A program made the position numbers and the translations under genes. Positions 1 to 4,493 of a stretch of DNA of 5,471 bases are shown here, in pieces. The notes under the pieces were generated by a model. That model did not search any database, had not been told where the DNA came from, and saw only the letters and a program-made list of their open reading frames with translations. The DNA comes from an uncultured Ruminococcus sp. (GTDB lineage: Bacteria > Bacillota > Clostridia > Oscillospirales > Ruminococcaceae): the NCBI GenBank assembly GCA_947167535.1, contig CAMVIL010000113.1, positions 1-5,471 of the forward strand, in the 5' to 3' direction. Within the stretch, counting starts at the first letter, position 1. Each line of letters opens with the position of its first letter.

Positions 1-62
1 CCCAGATGTTCGTAGGCATCGAACATTATGCCTCTGTTAAAATTGTCCTTATTTATCTGCAT
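1..62 (-). CDS. N-terminal start of an unidentified gene, possibly 1,4-alpha-glucan branching enzyme (partial)
   Basis: An ATG at 62-60 opens a reading frame that runs off the window edge after 20 codons (MQINKDNFNRGIMFDAYEHL, with the next codon beginning GG). A plausible ribosome binding site, GAGG, lies eight bases upstream. The gene starts 35 bases after the marR stop on the same strand, and no convincing terminator lies between them, so co-transcription with marR is likely. The segment FNRG....AYEHLG resembles the early AYE(Y/F)LG motif of bacterial glycogen branching enzymes (GlgB, family GH13). With so few residues this is only a suggestion and the product should be treated as unknown. 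It lacks any visible stop, so it is a true gene start rather than a fragment. Confidence 0.55.
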   Translation of the reverse strand, partial: MQINKDNFNRGIMFDAYEHL

Positions 63-97
63 TGCCGTAACCTCGGAGCGTGCTCACATTCAAAAAA

Positions 98-529
98 TCA
101 GACTCTTCTCTCGGTGGGAGCCGTATTATGCTTCTTTACGATGCCGACAAACTGCTGACACTCGTCGTCGCTGAGCGAGCCGAATCTCTCGTCGAAGAAG
201 TCGGTGATGTTGCCGCGCTTGTCGTCGATGTACTTCACGCCCTTTTCGGTGATGGTGACGAACACCTTGCGCTTGTCGGCAGTACCGCATCTGCGCTCGA
301 TCATGCCCTTGTTCTCCAGCGCCTTCAGGATAGACGCTACGCGGGCGGTGGATATCCCGAGCTTCTCGGCGATCTTACCCGGCTGAACGCTGTCCTCCTC
401 ACTGATGTTCAGGTACAGCAGAAGTCTGCACTCGCCGCGGAGATACTCGCTGAGCATACCCGCCTCGTCACCGTAGTAAGCTATTCTCAGAGCGTCAAAA
501 AACGCCTCTGTATACTTGTTTGTTGACAT
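98..529 (-). CDS. MarR-family winged-helix transcriptional regulator
   Basis: This 143-residue protein is the usual size for a MarR regulator, a dimeric DNA-binding repressor or activator that usually responds to small phenolic or other ligands or to oxidation. The winged helix-turn-helix is clear. Residues about 48-58 (VQPGKIAEKLG) precede a recognition helix near 60-73 (STARVASILKALEN). The wing with the family's D-x-R pattern, DKRKVFVTIT, follows at about 85-94. The flanking helices, residues 1-35 and 100-135, would form the dimer interface. I chose the ATG at 529-527 because AGGAG lies seven bases upstream and a consensus promoter lies just beyond it. A longer frame from a TTG at 589 would start inside the promoter and is rejected. 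Single cysteines at 34 and 81 could be redox-reactive, but nothing shows this. The ligand and targets are unknown. A palindrome in its own promoter suggests autoregulation. The gene lies downstream of the terminator that closes the paaK operon, so a regulatory link to that operon is only possible, not shown. Confidence 0.9.
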   Translation of the reverse strand: MSTNKYTEAFFDALRIAYYGDEAGMLSEYLRGECRLLLYLNISEEDSVQPGKIAEKLGISTARVASILKALENKGMIERRCGTADKRKVFVTITEKGVKYIDDKRGNITDFFDERFGSLSDDECQQFVGIVKKHNTAPTERRV

Positions 530-536
530 AACAGCA

Positions 537-541
537 CTCCT
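537..541 (-). promoter_or_regulatory. Ribosome binding site that fixes the marR start
   Basis: On the minus strand AGGAG lies seven bases before the ATG at 529. This supports the 143-residue form of the MarR protein over the TTG-initiated longer frame. The predicted leader from the promoter is only about 25 bases, so the site lies in a short 5' untranslated region with no room for a riboswitch. Confidence 0.85.
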
Positions 542-557
542 ATCTCTAACACTATTA

Positions 558-568
558 GCTATTATAGC
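558..568. promoter_or_regulatory. Palindrome over the marR -10 box, candidate operator
   Basis: The plus strand reads GCTATTATAGC, a perfect inverted repeat with 5-base arms around a single central base. It covers the whole -10 hexamer of the marR promoter. A 7-base-spaced direct repeat of CTATTA (552-557 and 559-564) overlaps it. A MarR dimer bound here would block RNA polymerase, which fits the common autorepression of this family. The symmetry is shorter than the 16-20 bases typical of MarR operators, and part of it follows from the TATAAT sequence itself, so the assignment is tentative. Confidence 0.45.
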
Positions 569-589
569 ATAACAATTCACTAATGTCAA
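561..589 (-). promoter_or_regulatory. Consensus sigma-A promoter for marR
   Basis: The minus strand carries TTGACA (589-584), a 17-base spacer and TATAAT (566-561), matching the housekeeping consensus at every position. An extended -10 TG also sits one base before TATAAT. Transcription should begin near 554, giving a leader of about 25 bases before the marR ATG. The upstream terminator at 634-663 isolates this promoter from the paaK operon. So strong a promoter in front of a regulator gene implies that repression keeps it in check. Confidence 0.92.
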
Positions 590-633
590 CAGCTGGAAAT
601 TAAGAAACGGTTTACGAGGTTTAAAAATTCTGC

Positions 634-663
634 AAAAAGCCCCAAGGCTCGCACCTCGGGGCT
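634..663 (-). terminator. Intrinsic terminator of the paaK-ACT operon
   Basis: The minus-strand transcript forms a 10-base-pair stem, AGCCCCGAGG with CCUUGGGGCU (one G-U pair), around a six-base loop. The stem's last U is followed by UUUU. The hairpin begins 12 bases after the stop codon of the ACT gene and sits before the marR promoter. This is the position expected for the end of the operon. Confidence 0.9.
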
Positions 664-675
664 AGTTTTAGTATG

Positions 676-1110
676 TCAGATCTTCTTCAGCTCTTCGTCG
701 GAGACCAGCTTGAAGCCGCCTTCCTCCAGCGCTGTTACCGCTGTGTCCAGCTTGTCTACTCTCAGCACGAGATAGGCTGTCTCGTCAGTCTCGCTGATGA
801 ACGCCGCGTACATATACTCGACGCTGATGTTCTCCTTGTAGAGGCACTCCATAGCGTCAGCCAGTCCGCCCGGCTTGTCCGCCAGTCTGATGCAGAGCAC
901 GTTGGTGCTGGTCACTGCAAGGTCGTTTTCCTTGAACACCTGCAAAGTCTTCTCGAAATCATTGACGATAAGTCTCAGTATGCCGAAATCCTTAGTGTCG
1001 GCTATGCTCATCGCGCGGATGTTTATGTTGTTGTCGGCAAGCAGTCTCGTGATTCCGGAAAGCCTGCCGGGACGGTTCTCGCAGAAAACCGATAGCTGTT
1101 TTACGGTCAT
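676..1110 (-). CDS. Tandem ACT-domain protein (COG4747-like), probable aromatic amino acid or ligand sensor
   Basis: The protein is 144 residues long and consists of two ACT domains with no catalytic domain attached. The first spans about residues 3-68 and carries the ENRPGRL turn (11-17). The second spans about 70-140 and carries DKPGGL (78-83). In ACT domains this glycine-containing turn between the first strand and first helix lines the amino acid binding site at the dimer interface. Stand-alone double-ACT proteins of this type are commonly found beside phenylacetate-CoA ligase and indolepyruvate oxidoreductase genes. Their exact role is not established, though sensing an aromatic amino acid is the usual guess. 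I prefer the ATG at 1110, which has AGAGAG eight bases upstream. A GTG nine bases earlier has a purine run directly against it and no proper spacing. The gene follows the DUF1877 gene after 38 bases and is the last of the operon before the terminator. Confidence 0.88.
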   Translation of the reverse strand: MTVKQLSVFCENRPGRLSGITRLLADNNINIRAMSIADTKDFGILRLIVNDFEKTLQVFKENDLAVTSTNVLCIRLADKPGGLADAMECLYKENISVEYMYAAFISETDETAYLVLRVDKLDTAVTALEEGGFKLVSDEELKKI

Positions 1111-1148
1111 TTCTATCACTCTCTTTCGTTAAAATTTTACGTTCAATA

Positions 1149-1652
1149 TTAAAGCTCAGCCGCGAACAGCACCCAGAATCCCTTGTCGGAAGCGAATTTC
1201 CAGAATGCCGCGCTGTCCTCGAAATGCTCCAGCGCATCTTCAAAGTCGTCGGAGTCCTTGTCGGGGTACTCGTCGGCGGGGATGCGGTCGTACAGCTTCT
1301 TGAAATCCGCCGCACCGAGCTTTGAAAGCTCCCCGCAGACTGCGCTCACCGTGAGGGGCGGCTTGGCGGTGATGATGTTGTAATCGTCGTATGACGCGTC
1401 ATCGTAGTAGATGAGCTCGCCGCCCAGAATGGCGGGAGCAAGCGGCGAATCCGAGTCGAAATCGAAGCCGCCTGTCAGTGCGCGGTGAATCGCTTCCCAG
1501 CTTCCGTCAAGCTCGTAGGTGCGCTCGGGGTAGTCCTCGAAGTACTGCTCCTCGATCTCGCGCGTGATGTAGGCGGGACGCTTTTCCGCAGGCAGCTCAC
1601 GCAGCGCGTCCACCGTGTCGGCGGGGACTGCAAAGAGAAATCCCATTCCCAT
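1149..1652 (-). CDS. DUF1877 (YfbM-like) family protein of unknown function
   Basis: This is a 167-residue, acidic, soluble protein with no signal peptide or membrane segment. The opening MGMGFLFAVPADTVDAL, the LDGSWEAIHRALTGG segment (about 48-62) and the PLAPAILGG segment (about 70-78) match the pattern I know from E. coli YfbM and relatives (DUF1877), where an MGM start and an LDK.W..LH..LTG motif occur. No biochemical function is established for this family. The ATG overlaps the paaK stop codon by one base (TAATG), so its translation is very likely coupled to paaK. AGAGG within the paaK tail, about 11 bases upstream, may help. The position between paaK and the ACT gene hints at a role tied to arylacetate metabolism, but the family is also scattered widely through genomes without this context. 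The family call is from memory of motifs, not from a search. Confidence 0.75.
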   Translation of the reverse strand: MGMGFLFAVPADTVDALRELPAEKRPAYITREIEEQYFEDYPERTYELDGSWEAIHRALTGGFDFDSDSPLAPAILGGELIYYDDASYDDYNIITAKPPLTVSAVCGELSKLGAADFKKLYDRIPADEYPDKDSDDFEDALEHFEDSAAFWKFASDKGFWVLFAAEL

Positions 1653-2965
1653 TATACAAGCTTCCTCTTGTCCACAACGCGGACAGCCTTGCCCTCGGAG
1701 CGGGGGATGGACTTGGGCTCAACAAGCTTGATCTTGGCGCGGATACCCAGCATACTGTGGATATCGCCCGCGATCTTCTTCTGGAGCTCCTCGAAGGTCT
1801 TGACGGTGTCGGAGAACATATCGGGAGATACCTCGACCAGTATCTCGAAGGTGTCTGTGGTGCCTACGCGGTCTACGACTATCTGGTAGTTCGGGGTGGC
1901 GTTGGACATCTTGAGCAGCCCCGCCTCGATCTGGGACGGGAATACGTTGACGCCCTTGATGATGAGCATATCGTCTGTTCTGCCCATAGGCTTAGCCATC
2001 TTGACGAGGGTCCTGCCGCAGGAGCACTTCTCTCTCGACAGCACGCAGACGTCGCGGGTGCGGTATCTGAGCAGCGGAAAAGCTTCCTTGTCAAGGCTTG
2101 TGAACACCAGCTCGCCCTTGCTGCCCTCGGGGAGCTGTTCGCCTGTGTCGGGGTCGATTATCTCTGCAAAGAAGTGGTCTTCGTTGATGTGCATACCATT
2201 CTGCTCGCAGCACTCGAAGGCAACTCCCGGACCGCTGGATTCGGTCAGACCGTAGATGTCGTAAGCCTTGATACCCAGCATACGCTCGATCTCCTGACGC
2301 ATTTCCTCAGTCCAGGGCTCGGCTCCGAAGATGCCCGCTTTGAGCTTGAGTTCCTCGGGTTTGATTCCCATTTCGGCAACAGTCTCGCCGATGTAAGCCG
2401 CATAGGACGGTGTGCAGCAGAGAATGGTGGAGCCTAAGTCCTGCATGAACTGGATCTGTCTCTCGGTGCTTCCGGAGGACATAGGCAGGGTCAGGCAGCC
2501 TACCTTGTGAGAGCCGCCGTGCAGTCCCATGCCGCCTGTAAACAGACCGTAGCCGTAAGCTACGTGACATACGTCGTCCTTGCCGCCGCCTGCAGCGGTG
2601 ATGGCGCGGGCGGTACATTCTTCCCACATATCAACGTCGTTCTGGGTGTAGAACGCCACTACGCGCTTACCTGTGGTACCGCTGGTGGAGTGGATGCGCA
2701 CACACTCGGAAAGCGGCTTGGCCAGCAGTCCGTAGGGGTAGGCATCGCGCAGGTCTGCCTTTGAAAGAAAAGGCAGCTTGTGCAGGTCGTCGATCGACTG
2801 GATGTCATCGGGTGTGACGCCCTTTTCTTCCATCAGTTTTTTGTAGTAAGGCACGTTGTCCCAGACATGACGCACCTGCTTCACGAGCTTCTCGCTCTGG
2901 AGCTTCTTCATTTCCTCGCGGGACATACATTCGTATTTTTCGTCCCAGATCTTGTTTTCGGGCAT
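1652..2965 (-). CDS. paaK: Phenylacetate-CoA ligase (arylacetate-CoA ligase)
   Basis: This 437-residue protein is full length for PaaK, a cytoplasmic adenylate-forming enzyme that joins phenylacetate or a related aryl acid to coenzyme A, using ATP and releasing AMP and pyrophosphate. The phosphate-binding loop STSGTTGK lies at 93-100. The YGLTE motif that contacts the adenylate is at 238-242. RYRTRD at 300-305 holds the ribose-binding aspartate. GRTDDMLIIKGVNVFP (328-343) is the hinge into the small C-terminal domain, which carries the family's late lysine in SEGKAVRV (K426). The N-terminal IWDEKYECMSREE start is typical of anaerobe PaaK proteins. Extra cysteines occur at 252-253 and in CSCGRT (314-316), which may bind a metal. 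AGGAGG lies 11 bases before the ATG. Beside iorAB, the enzyme likely links arylacetates to arylacetyl-CoA, the product or substrate of indolepyruvate oxidoreductase. Exact acid preference (phenyl-, hydroxyphenyl- or indoleacetate) cannot be read from the sequence. Confidence 0.95.
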   Translation of the reverse strand: MPENKIWDEKYECMSREEMKKLQSEKLVKQVRHVWDNVPYYKKLMEEKGVTPDDIQSIDDLHKLPFLSKADLRDAYPYGLLAKPLSECVRIHSTSGTTGKRVVAFYTQNDVDMWEECTARAITAAGGGKDDVCHVAYGYGLFTGGMGLHGGSHKVGCLTLPMSSGSTERQIQFMQDLGSTILCCTPSYAAYIGETVAEMGIKPEELKLKAGIFGAEPWTEEMRQEIERMLGIKAYDIYGLTESSGPGVAFECCEQNGMHINEDHFFAEIIDPDTGEQLPEGSKGELVFTSLDKEAFPLLRYRTRDVCVLSREKCSCGRTLVKMAKPMGRTDDMLIIKGVNVFPSQIEAGLLKMSNATPNYQIVVDRVGTTDTFEILVEVSPDMFSDTVKTFEELQKKIAGDIHSMLGIRAKIKLVEPKSIPRSEGKAVRVVDKRKLV

Positions 2966-3027
2966 TGAAACTGATCCCTCCTAGTTTTAAATTAATATCA
3001 TAGTTCTGACGAACATAATATACCTGT

Positions 3028-3056
3028 TACATATGTTTAAAGCGGCAAAGTATCAA
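3028..3056 (-). promoter_or_regulatory. Weak candidate promoter for paaK
   Basis: On the minus strand TTGATA (3056-3051, five of six consensus bases) is followed after 17 bases by TATGTA (3033-3028, three of six). It would give a leader of about 55 bases before paaK. The -10 box is poor, so paaK may equally be read from the iorA promoter through the spacer. AT-rich bases downstream (TATATT, TATGAT) could serve as other -10 boxes but lack a matching -35. Confidence 0.2.
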
Positions 3057-3064
3057 GCCAAAAG

Positions 3065-3091
3065 CCGCAGGCGAACAGTGTCCGCCCGCAA
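3065..3091 (-). terminator. Strong hairpin after iorB: weak terminator, attenuator or processing site
   Basis: The minus-strand transcript forms a 10-base-pair stem at 3089-3067 (GCGGGCGGAC with GUUCGCCUGC, including two G-U pairs) around the three-base loop ACU. Two more U-G pairs can extend it to 3091-3065. A short UUUU run at 3063-3060 follows, interrupted by GG, so termination would be partial at best. It starts about 20 bases after the iorB stop and lies in the 144-base spacer before paaK. It may reduce read-through so that paaK is made at a different level from iorAB. A second weak stem (GCGGC/GCCGC, 3068-3042) shares two bases with it. Confidence 0.45.
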
Positions 3092-3109
3092 GCCTTCGAT
3101 ATTTAACTA

Positions 3110-3685
3110 TTATACCGCTTCCCTGCCGAGAGCAAACGCCTTCTTGTTGAGCTCCAAGAACTTAGCTGGCACACACTGCTCGAGGGCTGCCTGCCATACG
3201 CTCTCCTCAAAGGGTAATTTTTTGGACACTACGCCCATAAGCACCACGTTTGCGGCCTTGGAAGTTCCCGCCTGCTCTGCAAGTCCGAGAGCGTCTACGG
3301 CTGTTACCTCAACGCCCTTAGCTTCTATCTTGCCGATGATGTCATCGGGATATACAGCAGCGCCGGTGATAACGGGCATGGGGTCGAGGGTCTGGTCGGA
3401 AGTGACCAGCTTGCCGCCCTTTTTGAGGTACGGCAGCCATCTTGCGCACTCCAGCTGCTCGAAGCTTATGATAACGTCAGCCTCGCCCAGTTCGACTACG
3501 GGAGAGTACACCTTCTCGCCGTACTTTACGTATGTTACAACGGAACCGCCGCGCTGGCTCATTCCGTGGACCTCGCTCACCTTGACGTCATAGCCCTGAG
3601 CAAGAAATACATTTCCGAGTATGCGCGATGCGAGCAGAGTACCCTGTCCGCCGACGCCTACTATCATGATAGATTTTGTTTCCAT
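3110..3685 (-). CDS. iorB: Indolepyruvate:ferredoxin oxidoreductase, beta subunit
   Basis: This 191-residue protein is the typical size of IorB, the small subunit equivalent to the gamma domain of pyruvate:ferredoxin oxidoreductases. With IorA it converts indolepyruvate, phenylpyruvate or hydroxyphenylpyruvate plus CoA to the arylacetyl-CoA and CO2, passing electrons to ferredoxin. The reverse reaction is possible with low-potential electrons. The hallmark glycine-rich GVGGQG motif is at 10-15, followed by the helix TLLASRILG. The HGMSQRGGSV segment at 40-49 is conserved throughout the family. No iron-sulfur cysteines are present, as expected, because these lie in IorA. The start is well set: AAGGAG lies nine bases upstream and falls within the last Lys and Glu codons of the preceding small membrane gene, which ends six bases earlier. 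Unusually, iorB does not directly follow iorA; two membrane-protein genes lie between. Confidence 0.94.
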   Translation of the reverse strand: METKSIMIVGVGGQGTLLASRILGNVFLAQGYDVKVSEVHGMSQRGGSVVTYVKYGEKVYSPVVELGEADVIISFEQLECARWLPYLKKGGKLVTSDQTLDPMPVITGAAVYPDDIIGKIEAKGVEVTAVDALGLAEQAGTSKAANVVLMGVVSKKLPFEESVWQAALEQCVPAKFLELNKKAFALGREAV

Positions 3686-3691
3686 TTATTT

Positions 3692-3904
3692 TTACTCCTT
3701 GTCATTGTTATCGTTATCGCTCTGCGTATCCTGCGCCATTTCAGCCGCAAGCTTTCTTTCGGCTTCCGCTTTTTCCTCGTCTGTCATATAAAGGTCGGGA
3801 CGCACTCTGCGAAGCACGTATCCCGCCCCGCCGATGACAAGCGCAATTGCCAGAAACGGCACTCCGAAGGAACAGCAGAGCAATATAGTTTTTTCGGACA
3901 TCAT
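3692..3904 (-). CDS. Small single-pass membrane protein of unknown function
   Basis: This 70-residue protein has one hydrophobic stretch at about 7-31 (from ILLCCSFGVPFLAIAL to YVL), followed by the positive RRVR (32-35). That arrangement predicts a membrane anchor with a cytoplasmic C-terminus. The tail (36-70) is highly charged and mostly acidic, with a likely short helix EEKAEAERKLAAEMAQ and an Asp/Asn-rich end. No lipobox is evident. Two adjacent ATG codons begin the frame, and the purine-rich AAGGGGG upstream is spaced better for the second, so the true product may be 69 residues. The last codons supply the ribosome binding site of iorB, so the two are probably translationally coupled. 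I do not recognise the family. Its place inside the ior cluster suggests co-expression but does not show a function. Confidence 0.72.
   Translation of the reverse strand: MMSEKTILLCCSFGVPFLAIALVIGGAGYVLRRVRPDLYMTDEEKAEAERKLAAEMAQDTQSDNDNNDKE
3695..3700 (-). promoter_or_regulatory. iorB ribosome binding site inside the preceding gene
   Basis: AAGGAG on the minus strand doubles as the final Lys and Glu codons of the small membrane gene, whose TAA follows at once. It sits nine bases from the iorB ATG. Ribosomes finishing the small gene would uncover or re-use this site, so iorB output should follow translation of the membrane peptide. Confidence 0.75.
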
Positions 3905-3974
3905 ATTCCCCCTTAAACTATTCGGTAAATATCGCTTTTACAGGCGGTGGCGGGAACACAAATGACCGGACTCC

Positions 3975-4415
3975 TTACATATCAGTATCTATAACACCGA
4001 GCCTCATCAGTGAATAAAAACCGCCGCCGAGGGTTATGAGATAGCCGAAAGCAAGATCTTTGTAGAATGCGCTTTTCTTTCCAAACGCATCAAGAAGCCT
4101 GAGAACGCTGCTGTAACACTCACCGAAAGACCACTCGCCGTCGAGCTCGCGGTAAAGCGTTATGCTGTAATTCAGCCTTGTGGCGAAATAAACCGCCAGA
4201 ACTATCATCACCAGCGTTATAATAAGCCCCGTCTTGCTCATGCCCTTGCCGAGAAGGTAGTAGCCGCCCAGCGCACCCAAGCAGATGGCAACGCCGCCAA
4301 TAACGGCTATCCTGCCGAGAAGCCCTATCAAACACCATAAGCCCATGCCGAGTGCTGTGCCTATCAGTGCGCCTGCCGCGCCTGCTATTTTATTGTCGTC
4401 ATTATCAAAATACAT
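3975..4415 (-). CDS. Glycine-rich multi-pass membrane protein of unknown function
   Basis: This 146-residue protein has three hydrophobic segments in its first half, at about 10-34, 36-56 and 62-79, and a fourth at about 121-137. The first two are rich in Gly and Ala (GAAGALIGTALGMG, GGVAICLGALGG), a pattern that favours close packing of membrane helices. A loop of about 40 residues (80-120), with the ELDGEWSFGECYSS stretch, separates the third and fourth segments. The N-terminus MYFDNDDNK is acidic and no cleavable signal peptide is evident. GGGAGG lies seven bases before the ATG, a strong ribosome binding site. The gene follows iorA after 78 bases on the same strand and precedes the small membrane gene by 70 bases. 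I have the impression of a conserved hypothetical protein in Ruminococcus-type genomes but cannot name a family. Transport or membrane anchoring are possible; neither is shown. Confidence 0.8.
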   Translation of the reverse strand: MYFDNDDNKIAGAAGALIGTALGMGLWCLIGLLGRIAVIGGVAICLGALGGYYLLGKGMSKTGLIITLVMIVLAVYFATRLNYSITLYRELDGEWSFGECYSSVLRLLDAFGKKSAFYKDLAFGYLITLGGGFYSLMRLGVIDTDM

Positions 4416-4493
4416 AGTGCGACCTCCCGATTATAACCTTTCCTGTCACTATTTCCTTTTTTTAGAATCACTGCAGAAGACAGCTTATCTCTC

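Noticed and set aside
523..528. TTGACA on the plus strand at the start of marR
   Set aside because: No -10 box occurs 16-18 bases downstream and no plus-strand gene follows, so this is coincidental.
530..589. Longer MarR frame starting at a TTG at 589
   Set aside because: The extra 20 codons overlap the consensus promoter and lie largely upstream of the predicted transcription start. The ATG at 529 has a strong, correctly spaced AGGAG.
1111..1119. GTG at 1119 as start of the ACT protein
   Set aside because: The purine-rich run lies directly against this codon, leaving no spacing for a ribosome binding site. The ATG at 1110 is correctly spaced, and family members usually begin close to the first ACT strand.
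1757..2437. Long plus-strand open frame of 226 codons opposite paaK
   Set aside because: It is antisense to the well-supported paaK gene, shows no recognisable domain, and is explained by GC-rich third codon positions of the real gene removing stops on the other strand.
3033..3593. Plus-strand open frame of 186 codons opposite iorB
   Set aside because: It is a Ser/Pro/Thr-rich low-complexity translation antisense to iorB, with no good ribosome binding site and no family resemblance.
4430..4435. TATAAT on the minus strand just before the larger membrane gene
   Set aside because: No -35 box lies 16-18 bases upstream, and transcription from it would start within the GGGAGG ribosome binding site, destroying it. 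Probably chance.
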